Shown piece by piece: positions 8,149 through 16,198 of a stretch of 64,000 nucleotides of DNA. Where the stretch lies: assembly GCA_027592275.1 (NCBI GenBank), contig JAQCKF010000016.1:1-64000 (forward strand), given 5' to 3'. The notes under the pieces were generated by a model. It was not told where the DNA came from, did no database searches, and worked only from the letters and a program-made list of their open reading frames with translations. Position numbers and translations under genes: made by a program. Position 1 is the first letter of the stretch. Every line of letters starts with the position of its first letter. This stretch comes from Pseudomonadota bacterium. GTDB lineage: Bacteria; Pseudomonadota; Gammaproteobacteria; Pseudomonadales; Pseudohongiellaceae.

Positions 8149-9171
8149 TTATGATTCAAAGCCATGAACAAAAGAGGCGAGGTTGTCGCCAAGCTGCGGA
8201 CAGAGATAACCCCCTTCCTGGACGATGACGGTAGGCAATCCTAATTTCCCAGAAATCCTTGCACCAATACTATTGAATCCCGCCGTGGAAATCGCTAGAC
8301 CCGCGATCGGGTCACCCTCAAAAGCGTCAAGACCCAGAGCGATAACCAAGGCTTGGGGCTGAAAATCCTCAACTACTCCCAGCGCTCGGTCTAATGTCTC
8401 GAGGTAGATTTCATCCTGTGTCCCGCGCGGGAGCGGGAAGTTAAAATTGTAGCCTTCACCGATTCCCTCTCCCGTTTCAGAGGCATAGCCCCAGAAGAAA
8501 GGATAGAAGCGTTCGGGGTTTGCATGCAATGAAACACTCAGCACATCAGCTCGATCATAGAACGCCATCTGTGTGCCGTTGCCATGGTGCAGATCCACAT
8601 CGAGAATTGCGACTCTATCGAACTTGTCGCGCAGGCGCTCGGCAGCGATAGCTGTATTGTTTAGGTAACAGAAGCCGCCAGCGAGTTCCGGCCCTGCGTG
8701 ATGCCCCGGAGGTCGACTCAAGGCGTAGCAGGCGGGCTCGCCCCCTAACACTAACTCTGTAGCATGCAGCGCAGACCAGCTACTCCAGAGTGAACTTTTC
8801 CATGTATCATTTGATATAGGGCAGGAGGCATCCGCCATATGAAAGCCAGCTTGGGCAATTAAAGATTTTGGGTATTCTCCGTCGCGGTTTGTTGGATGAA
8901 TGTTAGGCGTAACTTCATCAGCGGCGCCCTTGATGCGTGACCAGCGACTGGCAGCATGTTCGAGAAACGTCAGGTAACGCTCGGGATGAACTTTCATAAT
9001 CGTGTTCATGCCATAGTTGTCTGGCTCGACCTGGGTCATGCCTGCCGCCACAGCACCCTCTAACAACAAGTCGACTCGCTGTGGCGACTCAGGGTTAGCT
9101 TCTCGAACACCGTTAACCAAAAAGCTCTTTGGGTAGTGCTTGTTCTGCTCGGCATTGAAAACGCACTTCAT
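8149..9171 (-). CDS. HDAC-superfamily deacetylase (acetylpolyamine amidohydrolase-like)
   Basis: A 340-residue zinc hydrolase of the arginase/deacetylase fold. The visible active site has the paired histidines in RPPGHHAG (157-158), zinc ligands D193 and H195 in DVDLHHGNGT, and D282 in GLDAFEGDP. It ends with the EGGY motif common to acetylpolyamine amidohydrolases and class II HDAC-like proteins. These enzymes remove acetyl groups from small amines or proteins in the cytoplasm. The next gene upstream, 38 bases away in the same direction, is a class III aminotransferase, which favours deacetylation of an acetylated diamine before transamination (inference). ATG start with AAGGA 8 bases upstream. 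Confidence 0.9.
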   Translation of the reverse strand: MKCVFNAEQNKHYPKSFLVNGVREANPESPQRVDLLLEGAVAAGMTQVEPDNYGMNTIMKVHPERYLTFLEHAASRWSRIKGAADEVTPNIHPTNRDGEYPKSLIAQAGFHMADASCPISNDTWKSSLWSSWSALHATELVLGGEPACYALSRPPGHHAGPELAGGFCYLNNTAIAAERLRDKFDRVAILDVDLHHGNGTQMAFYDRADVLSVSLHANPERFYPFFWGYASETGEGIGEGYNFNFPLPRGTQDEIYLETLDRALGVVEDFQPQALVIALGLDAFEGDPIAGLAISTAGFNSIGARISGKLGLPTVIVQEGGYLCPQLGDNLASFVHGFES

Positions 9172-9209
9172 CTTGTTGGTCCTTGTTTGCTGTGGTGCAG
9201 GCCGCCGTA

Positions 9210-10553
9210 TTATTGAATGTTGATCGGTAACTTAGCCTCTGCAGCAAATTCACTAATACTCTGTTGCAATAGTGTCAGGATATCGCTTACCTGCTCAGTA
9301 GTAACAATCATCGGAGGGCAAACAAGAAAGTGATCACCCTCAAGGCCATGCCGCGTTCTTCGAGAGTAGATAATGAGGCCTTTTTCATAGGCAATATCCA
9401 CCAGTCTCGTGTGGGCATCCAATTCCTTCGGCAGCGGCTGCATCGTCTCGATATCAGACACCAACTCGAAGGCCAGCAACAATCCCTTGCCGCGCACATC
9501 ACCGATAAACGGAAACTGTGCCTGCAGCGCCTTAAGACCCGCCGCCAACTCCAACCCCATACGCTCGGTATTGCCCATCAGGTCCTGTTCGAGAATTTCA
9601 TCGATTACTGCAAGGCCAGCCGTGCAGGCGATGGGATTGCCAGCATAGGTGTAGCCGTGTTGAAAGGCGCCGGCATCGAGAACGGCCTCCACTATATTAT
9701 CGCGGGCAGTCATCGCGCCTAGGGGAACGTAGCCCGCGCCAAACCCTTTTGAGGTGGCGATTATGTCGGGGTTAATATCCCAATGCTCGCAGGCGAGGAA
9801 TTTTCCGGTGCGCCCCACGCCTGTCATCACTTCATCGTAAATAAGTAACACGTCAAACTCATCACAGATTTCTCGAATGCGGCGGTAGTAACTATCTGGT
9901 GCCACCAGCGCGCCGGTGGATGCGCCCCCAATGGGCTCCATGACGAAGGCCAATACCGTTTCAGCTCCTTCGTCTATGATCTTCTGCCGCAGCATTACCG
10001 CGTACTTGATGCCGCGTTCGTCATCGCTTAAATCATCCCTGTCCAGGTAACATCTTGGCGCAGGAATTTTTGGCATATCAACAAACAGGGGCGTAAAAGG
10101 ATCTGTTAAAGGCCGGTAGCTGGTAAGGGACAGCGCTCCCATGGTGCTGCCATGATAAGAGGGCGATCGACTAATGAGTTTGTAGCGTCCTGTATCACCA
10201 GTCACATAACGATACTGGCGCGCAATCTTGATGGCACTTTCTACCGCCTCTGAACCACCGGAGACGAAGAACACCTTCTCATGGCCCGGCGGCGAAAGTT
10301 CGGCTACACGACTGGCTAAGTCCTCGGCGGGCTGGGTCTCGAAGTGCAGGCGATAACCGAATGTCGACTTATCCATCTGCGCGCGCATTGCATCGAGCAC
10401 GCGCGGGTTCGAATGGCCGATATTGGAAACCATAGCGCCACTGGATCCGTCGATATAGCGCTTACCATTAACATCCCAAAGATAAATTCCTTCGGCGCGG
10501 TCAAGCAGTGGCCGACGAGCACGGGTTTGATAGAACAGACGAGATTTATGCAT
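9210..10553 (-). CDS. Class III PLP-dependent omega-aminotransferase
   Basis: A 447-residue cytoplasmic aminotransferase of fold type I. Visible features are the SGGSEAVESAIK phosphate-binding region (98-109), PSYHGSTMGA, the MEPIGG segment, LLIYDEVMTGVGRTG with the PLP-ring aspartate, and the Schiff-base lysine K269 in ATSKGFGAGY. Length is normal for the family, which uses omega-amino groups of diamines or amino acids with pyruvate or 2-oxoglutarate as acceptor. It is the first gene of a two-gene unit with the deacetylase and is divergent from an APC permease, so uptake, deacetylation and transamination of an amine is a reasonable reading. Exact substrate is not visible. Confidence 0.92.
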   Translation of the reverse strand: MHKSRLFYQTRARRPLLDRAEGIYLWDVNGKRYIDGSSGAMVSNIGHSNPRVLDAMRAQMDKSTFGYRLHFETQPAEDLASRVAELSPPGHEKVFFVSGGSEAVESAIKIARQYRYVTGDTGRYKLISRSPSYHGSTMGALSLTSYRPLTDPFTPLFVDMPKIPAPRCYLDRDDLSDDERGIKYAVMLRQKIIDEGAETVLAFVMEPIGGASTGALVAPDSYYRRIREICDEFDVLLIYDEVMTGVGRTGKFLACEHWDINPDIIATSKGFGAGYVPLGAMTARDNIVEAVLDAGAFQHGYTYAGNPIACTAGLAVIDEILEQDLMGNTERMGLELAAGLKALQAQFPFIGDVRGKGLLLAFELVSDIETMQPLPKELDAHTRLVDIAYEKGLIIYSRRTRHGLEGDHFLVCPPMIVTTEQVSDILTLLQQSISEFAAEAKLPINIQ

Positions 10554-10798
10554 GGCGTACGCCTTAGTAAATTACGGTATTTGCGGAGAGCTCATTTCAA
10601 CTCAAGAACGCAAACTGAGAATGCCCAAAGCCAAAATAGCATCATGATATGCTCGGTTACAATCTCCAATGTTGGGGCCTAGAATCCCATAGAACCACTA
10701 CTAGAAACTGAAGCATTAGAGCCAGACGTATTTTAGAATAGTCAAAACTAAGAATAATAATTGTTGCTAGTGTTTGTTACTGAAGGGGGCTGCTGACT

Positions 10799-12088
10799 AT
10801 GACTCGGGAGTTTGGGCTGATTGGTGTCGTCGTAACCCTAGTGGGTTATGTCATCGGCGCCTCCATCTTTATCTTGCCCGGCCAGCTTGCTGGATCTGTC
10901 GGCCCGGCAGTCATTGTCTCTTACGCTCTAGCAGCAGTCATCGCGCTGTTTGCCTGTGTTTCTGCAGCGCAGCTAGGCAGCCTGTATCCAAGAACTGGCG
11001 CTGGCTATGTAGCAATCACAAAATTGGTCTCGCCACTTGGCGCCTTCATCACTATCTGGTTGATGCTGGCAGCTTATGTGTTTGCCATCGCGCTTATCGC
11101 AAACGGGTTCGGTGAATATTTCAATGTATTGATTCCCGCGGTCGACGCAAAAGTAGCTGCCTATGGAGTCGTGCTTCTGTTCGGCGCCCTTAATCTAGGT
11201 GGAGCTGCTAACCTAGTAAGAGTCCAATCCCTAATCGTCTTGCTGTTCATGATCGCGCTAGTCGCCGTCTGCGTCGGTGGTATGTTCACGGCGGAAGCAG
11301 TCAACCTAGAACCCTTCATGCCAGGGGGAATCAACCCAGTGGTGTTGGCAGTAGTTCCAGCCTTCTTCTCCTATGGTGGTTTCATGGTGGTGATGGAGAT
11401 GGCAGGTGAGATAAAGAATCCCGCTCGGACTATCCCGCTGGCTCTGGGTATCAGCTTCGTTGTTGTTCTGCTTACTTACATCACTCTTTCTTTCGTCCTA
11501 GTCGGTACCATCAACTGGGAGGAATTGGCCACCCAGAGCGCGCCGGTCAGCCGCTTCGCCGAGGCAATTTATGGCAGCGCCGGCGCCACTTTTATCACCA
11601 TTGCTGCCGTCGGTGCCGCGGCTACTTCTGTGAATGCTCTAGTGCTGGTCGCTTCGCGGGATATTGTGGCTTTGTCTGAGTCCGGGCTTTTCTCTGCACG
11701 TTTCAATCCCGAGTCCACTGGCACGCAGCATCCCACGGCTGCAGTACTGGTAATCACCGGCTTTGCTATCGTCTCACTCATGTTGGGGCAGACAGTTATG
11801 GAATATGCAGTCTGGGTATCGGCGATCACCCTGATCTATCAGGCTATCGCGGGTGTGGCATTATTGTTCATTACTTCTAGGGCAGCAGAGGCCTACGAGC
11901 AGTCCAAGTTCAAAATAAGCAGTGGGTGGCTCAAGTTTTGGGGAGCGGGGTCTGTACTCATCTCATTGGCGTTTCTCTTCCTAGTGTTTCAGGATAGCCA
12001 GGGACGAACGGTTGGCGCATTGATCTATCTTGCCGTTGGTGTGGCCTACTATGTGATCCAGACTCGAAGTAAATTCGGCCAGGATTAA
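10799..12088 (+). CDS. APC-superfamily permease (amine/amino acid), second copy
   Basis: A 429-residue membrane protein with about 12 transmembrane segments. It has the N-terminal VGYVIGASIFILPGQLAG first helix, RTGAGYVAITKLVSP, and VMEMAGEIKNPARTIPLAL, the usual APC helix-6 to loop region. It differs clearly from the permease at 4188-5570, so they are distant paralogues. ATG at 10799 follows AGGGGG at a suitable distance. The intergenic region of 245 bases shared with the divergent aminotransferase gene probably contains both promoters. Placement beside the deacetylase/aminotransferase unit suggests it imports their substrate (inference). Confidence 0.9.
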   Translation: MTREFGLIGVVVTLVGYVIGASIFILPGQLAGSVGPAVIVSYALAAVIALFACVSAAQLGSLYPRTGAGYVAITKLVSPLGAFITIWLMLAAYVFAIALIANGFGEYFNVLIPAVDAKVAAYGVVLLFGALNLGGAANLVRVQSLIVLLFMIALVAVCVGGMFTAEAVNLEPFMPGGINPVVLAVVPAFFSYGGFMVVMEMAGEIKNPARTIPLALGISFVVVLLTYITLSFVLVGTINWEELATQSAPVSRFAEAIYGSAGATFITIAAVGAAATSVNALVLVASRDIVALSESGLFSARFNPESTGTQHPTAAVLVITGFAIVSLMLGQTVMEYAVWVSAITLIYQAIAGVALLFITSRAAEAYEQSKFKISSGWLKFWGAGSVLISLAFLFLVFQDSQGRTVGALIYLAVGVAYYVIQTRSKFGQD

Positions 12089-12220
12089 GCGCAGTGGTTT
12101 GAGCAGCAAGGCATACCTAATGACCTCTTAGTATACTTAAGCGTTCAATCTCCATCAGTATTGCCAAAACCCGGCGATCAAACTACTCTAATCCTTTCAT
12201 TCAACCGGCCAGTCAATAAG

Positions 12221-13438
12221 TTGAAACACGTTTCTCACACTCTGCATATGTTTACGCTTTCGCTGTGGCTTCTAGTCTGCACAGTGGCTTTGCCGGTAGC
12301 GGCTCAGGATCGTTTAGCCACTCTGATTGGCGATGGCAGCGTGATGCTGCACTCGCCCAGTGGTGAGACGCTGGTGAGCTTCAACCCTGATATACCCCTG
12401 GTACCTGCGTCCATTCTTAAGATTCCGCTAGCGCAGGTGGCTCTGACCATGCTGGGAGAAGACTTCCGCTTCGAGACCCACTTTTATCGCAACAGCAGTG
12501 GCGACCTGTTGATCCGCGGTTTAGGTGACCCATTCCTAGTGTCCGAGGAGATTGCCCGTATTGCCGATACGCTAGCTGAGCGCGGACTGCAGCAGATTCG
12601 CCTTCTGGTCATGGACGACTCGGCCTTCGAGGCGAATCCCGACCTACCCATTGAAAGCGGAAGCGATCAGCCCTACGCGGCTCGCAGTAGTGCCTTGGCC
12701 GTAAATTTCAACACGGTGAATCTGGCATGGACAACAGACGGTAGACTGGTCACTGGCGAGGCACAGACTCCCTTGACAGCTCTGGCTCGCGAATTAGGCG
12801 AGCAACTTTCCCAAGGCGAACCACAACGCATCAATCTGGGTGATGACCCAGCCGCTGGTTTGCAACAGGCCCAACAACTGTTTCGACACTTTCTTATCGA
12901 GTCAGGCATTACCGTATCCGATGCGGACTTTCATCAACAAGCCGTAACGGATGATTGGTCACTCTTTTATAGGCATCGCAGTTCGCAATCGCTGCGCGAG
13001 AACTTGGACGGGATGTTACGCTACTCCAATAACTTCATCGCCAACCAGATTTTTCTAACTCTCGCAGCGCAAGAAAGCGGATACCCTGCCACGGCCGAGG
13101 CAGCGCGTGCTGCACTGCAGCAACAGCTCGCAGAGCTATACGGAGATGGTTTCGGAAGCGACCCACAGTCCCTGCTTGTGTTGGAGGGCTCAGGCCTGTC
13201 CCGTACCCAGCGCAGCAGTGCAGCTGGCATGATGCGTATTCTTGAAGTCTTTAAACCCCATGCCGATCTGCTGCCGCAGGTGGACTCAGTGCTGCGCAAG
13301 AGTGGCACCTTAACCGGAGTCTACAACTTCGCCGGCTACATCCGCGGGCCCGATGGCCTGTATCCGTTCGTGATTCTAACTAACCAAACGAGCAACAACC
13401 GCGCAGAAATTCTGCGGCTTTTGCAGCGACAGCTTTAA
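12221..13438 (+). CDS. dacB: PBP4-type D-alanyl-D-alanine carboxypeptidase/endopeptidase
   Basis: A periplasmic class C penicillin-binding protein. The SxxK catalytic motif is in VPASILKIP (about residues 64-67). SxN appears as RYSNNF, and the third box is KSG in RKSGTLTG, where KTG is usual. RGLGDPFL and NFNTVNL are typical of the PBP4 insert region. It trims or cleaves peptide crosslinks in peptidoglycan. The start is uncertain: the TTG at 12221 gives a signal peptide with positive charge (KHVSHTLHMFTLSLWLLVCTV), an ATG at 12248 gives a shorter one, and a TTG at 12161 is also in frame. None has a good ribosome-binding site. At about 405 residues it is shorter than the enterobacterial enzyme (about 477). 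Confidence 0.88.
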   Translation: MKHVSHTLHMFTLSLWLLVCTVALPVAAQDRLATLIGDGSVMLHSPSGETLVSFNPDIPLVPASILKIPLAQVALTMLGEDFRFETHFYRNSSGDLLIRGLGDPFLVSEEIARIADTLAERGLQQIRLLVMDDSAFEANPDLPIESGSDQPYAARSSALAVNFNTVNLAWTTDGRLVTGEAQTPLTALARELGEQLSQGEPQRINLGDDPAAGLQQAQQLFRHFLIESGITVSDADFHQQAVTDDWSLFYRHRSSQSLRENLDGMLRYSNNFIANQIFLTLAAQESGYPATAEAARAALQQQLAELYGDGFGSDPQSLLVLEGSGLSRTQRSSAAGMMRILEVFKPHADLLPQVDSVLRKSGTLTGVYNFAGYIRGPDGLYPFVILTNQTSNNRAEILRLLQRQL

Positions 13439-13462
13439 TCCAGGCCAGAATCCTGATAGCGG

Positions 13463-13540
13463 CGTATGACTTGAGCAAGAAAGCAAGCAAAACGCAATTT
13501 CAACGAATACTAGCCCGCTGAGAGATATTGGTATTAGCAT
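13463..13540 (+). pseudogene. Relic of an APC permease 5' end
   Basis: About 76 bases here align without gaps to 4180-4256, the start of the first APC permease, with roughly 17 mismatches by eye. The relic keeps the TGACTTGAGC overlap of stop and TTG start and the CAAAACGCAATT codons. Its reading frame ends at a TGA after about 16 codons. Homology fades after about 13540, just before the neighbouring minus-strand gene. It looks like the last trace of a deleted or decayed paralogue of the 4188-5570 gene. Confidence 0.7.
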
Positions 13541-13564
13541 CCCAACACGCCGCTGCGAGTTCGA

Positions 13565-13999
13565 CTATTCTTTTTGGAGTTTCGCGCAGTAGGAAACAAT
13601 ACTGCCAGTGCCCAGTGATGAATAACAGTACTCAAAATTGCTGCTGTCTTCGAACCGGAGCTGGCCATGACCGCCTAGAGAGTCGATAAATATCCCTTCA
13701 CGGCCGGTAGATCGAACTGAGCCATAGACGTGAATGGGTTCAGCTCCGCGCGCCATTGTCGAGAGCCGTGAAGAGCCAATGAATACCTCGCCGTCTTGCG
13801 CGATTATCGTTAACTCTAAATCGGCTTCGCTGATTACCACACCGCCTGCGACCAAGTCATCAGAACGTAGATTAGGAGAGGTAACGATACGAATATGCCC
13901 CTTCCAGAGACCTGTCATTTCGGGATAGCTCTGTGCATTCAGAGAGTGAGGCAGGATTAATACAAGAATAGAAAAACAGAATTTTCGAATCGTAAACAT
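13565..13999 (-). CDS. Secreted protein of unknown function
   Basis: A 144-residue product with a clear signal peptide (FCFSILVLILPHSLNAQS). The mature part is beta-rich: MTGLWKGHIRIVTSP, ADLELTIIAQDGEVFIGSSRL, then FEYCYSSLGTGSIVSYCAKLQ at the end. The two C-terminal cysteines could form a disulfide. The layout (TGLWxGxxRI, then a strand with I..qdG..F.G.s) recalls small lipocalin-like exported proteins, but I do not recognise a named family. ATG follows AGGGGG. It stands alone on the minus strand, with 311 bases before the quinoprotein pair. Confidence 0.65.
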   Translation of the reverse strand: MFTIRKFCFSILVLILPHSLNAQSYPEMTGLWKGHIRIVTSPNLRSDDLVAGGVVISEADLELTIIAQDGEVFIGSSRLSTMARGAEPIHVYGSVRSTGREGIFIDSLGGHGQLRFEDSSNFEYCYSSLGTGSIVSYCAKLQKE

Positions 14000-14310
14000 T
14001 TTTTGACCCCCTACAAGTTGAACTATAGGTTGGGTACTTCAGGACTGCGCCCAAATGATACGTACGCCTTCAGTATAGGCTATTGGCGGTTCTTAATCTA
14101 AGCAATTAGGCGTGCTTTCTAGTGCGGCTCAGAACCCCGGCACTACCGCGGAAACATTAGAACTACAACCCTGCCTTTATGACAGCGATAACAGAACATC
14201 TGGCGCCATAGAAAATTTCCAAAACATCAGGTAGGGTGGTTCTCAAAGAGTTTTAAAGAACAAGAAAAGAGCTGTTCTTTTCAAGGAAACCAGCCCCTAG
14301 GAGCCCGCCG
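14000..14310. promoter_or_regulatory. Divergent promoter region with an inverted repeat before the quinoprotein gene
   Basis: No gene is seen in these 311 bases between divergent genes. AAAGAACA (14255-14262) and TGTTCTTT (14273-14280) form an 8-base inverted repeat with a 10-base spacer, ending about 30 bases before the ATG at 14311. It could be an operator or a small hairpin. AGGAG at about 14298 is the ribosome-binding site of the quinoprotein gene. Confidence 0.4.
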
Positions 14311-16095
14311 ATGTTTAATCACACTCTGCGAATAAAATGCTGTAAGTATCTCGTCTGTTTCGCTCTATTTCTTTCCCTGTCGTTCAATTCTCTAGCGCAA
14401 GACGACTTTGTGCTAGTAACCGACGCGATGTTACAAAATCCCGCAGATAGCGATTGGTTAATGTGGCGCCGCACCCTTGATAGCTGGGGCTACAGCCCGC
14501 TGGATCAAATAGATCGCAGCAACGTAGGTCAATTACGCATGGTGTGGACTCGCGATTTAGAGATTGGAACCGGCGAAATAACACCCTTGGCCTATAACGG
14601 TATTTTGTATGTACCTCAGGCCAACGACGTTATTCAGGCAATAGATGCCGAGTCCGGTGATTTTATCTGGGAATATCGCCGTGATATTCCAGACGATCTC
14701 TATGAGATGGTTGGAGGCAATGCCCGTAATAACCGTAATCTAGCGATTTACGAAAATCTCATTATTAATACCAGCGATGACAATTTTGTTTTCGCTCTGG
14801 ATGCCCTCACCGGTGAAATGGTTTGGGAAACGAAAATTTTTGACTATAAAGTCAACTCTGCTACGCACAGTTCCGGGCCCATCATCGCCGACGGTAGAGT
14901 TATTTCCGGTCGTAGCTGTCGGCCTTGGGGTGGCCCGAACGCTTGTGTCATTACGGCACACGATGCCAGCACCGGTGCGGAGTTATGGCGACGCCGTTTA
15001 ATACCGGCGCCAGGCGAACCGGGCGACGAAACTTGGGGGGATGTGCCGTTCGAGCAGCGGCAGCATGTTGGCTCGTGGATGGTGCCCAGCTACGACCTCG
15101 AGCTTAAGCTAATCATTCTTGGTACTTCTGTCACCTCTCCGGCACCGAAGTTTTTTCTCGGTGGTGTGGACAACAAACATCTTTATCACAATTCCACTAT
15201 GGCCTTGGAGGTAGATACCGGAGAGATGCGCTGGTACTACCAGCACTTGAATGATCACTGGGATTTAGATCACCCCTTCGAAAGGTTATTAGTTGAAACC
15301 CGAGTGGCACCCGACCCTGATGCGGTGACGTGGATAAATCCAGACCTTGAGTTCGGTGAAGTCCGCAAAGTTATTACTGGCATTCCTGGCAAGACCGGTG
15401 TCGTCTACACGCTGGATCGAGCTACCGGTGAATTTCTCTGGGCGACTCCTACTGTGCAACAAAATGTTATTCAAGATATTGATGGTGCAACCGGCGCCGT
15501 CACTGAAAACCCCGATGTAGTATTTCGCGAATCGGAACAAGTGGTTTTCGTTTGCCCGTCTTGGACCGGGGGTAAAGATTGGGAAGCGGGAGCCTATAGC
15601 CCACTGACCAATACCATGTATTACCCACTTCGAAATACCTGCGCCAATATGATGGCCACTGCAAATTTCGAAAGTGAGACTGCCCAAGCGTTAACTGCGG
15701 GAGGCCAAGGCGGCTTGGCTATCTATTCATTGGCGGCTCGCCATCAGTTAACTCCGGGCACAGAGAACCTTGGAACAGTCCGTGCCATCTCGGCGGAGAC
15801 AGGCAAGACCGAATGGCTCTATGAACAACGTGCTGGCACCATGTCGCTGGCCGCCACAGGCGGTGGACTTATCTTCGGAGGCGATTCCAATGGCCGCTTT
15901 CGCGCCCATGACCATGACACTGGTGAGATCCTGTGGGAAGTTAATCTTGGCTCTTCTGTTAGTGGCTATCCGATTACCTTCGCCGTCGATGGGAAACAAT
16001 ATGTCGCGGTTAATACTGGCAGTGGACAAGTAAACCTGACGCCGGAGTTGCGCCCGAGTCGTGGTGCTAATGTTTATGTGTTTGCTCTGCCATAA
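14311..16095 (+). CDS. PQQ-type quinoprotein dehydrogenase, heme-less
   Basis: A 594-residue exported eight-bladed propeller of the PQQ-dependent alcohol dehydrogenase family, with a signal peptide ending LSFNSLAQ. Tryptophan-docking blades are visible (LDALTGEMVWETK, HDASTGAELWRRR, LEVDTGEMRWYYQ, SAETGKTEWLYEQ). The presumed catalytic region reads LNDHWDLDHPFERL. The vicinal Cys-Cys pair found in many alcohol dehydrogenases of this family is absent, and there is no heme motif. It should oxidise an alcohol or aldehyde in the periplasm and pass electrons to a separate cytochrome c; the substrate is unknown. It is followed 103 bases later by a paralogue and shares its special WDLD..FE motif with that gene and the one at 62045. 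AGGAG precedes the ATG. Confidence 0.88.
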   Translation: MFNHTLRIKCCKYLVCFALFLSLSFNSLAQDDFVLVTDAMLQNPADSDWLMWRRTLDSWGYSPLDQIDRSNVGQLRMVWTRDLEIGTGEITPLAYNGILYVPQANDVIQAIDAESGDFIWEYRRDIPDDLYEMVGGNARNNRNLAIYENLIINTSDDNFVFALDALTGEMVWETKIFDYKVNSATHSSGPIIADGRVISGRSCRPWGGPNACVITAHDASTGAELWRRRLIPAPGEPGDETWGDVPFEQRQHVGSWMVPSYDLELKLIILGTSVTSPAPKFFLGGVDNKHLYHNSTMALEVDTGEMRWYYQHLNDHWDLDHPFERLLVETRVAPDPDAVTWINPDLEFGEVRKVITGIPGKTGVVYTLDRATGEFLWATPTVQQNVIQDIDGATGAVTENPDVVFRESEQVVFVCPSWTGGKDWEAGAYSPLTNTMYYPLRNTCANMMATANFESETAQALTAGGQGGLAIYSLAARHQLTPGTENLGTVRAISAETGKTEWLYEQRAGTMSLAATGGGLIFGGDSNGRFRAHDHDTGEILWEVNLGSSVSGYPITFAVDGKQYVAVNTGSGQVNLTPELRPSRGANVYVFALP

Positions 16096-16198
16096 TGACA
16101 GAGGCGATTCAGGGACATAACTCATGTATGGAACTCTCCCGAGCTCGCCTAAGTGTGGTTCGTTCCAGGTTTCTTTTTCGTACAAATTGGAGAATAGA

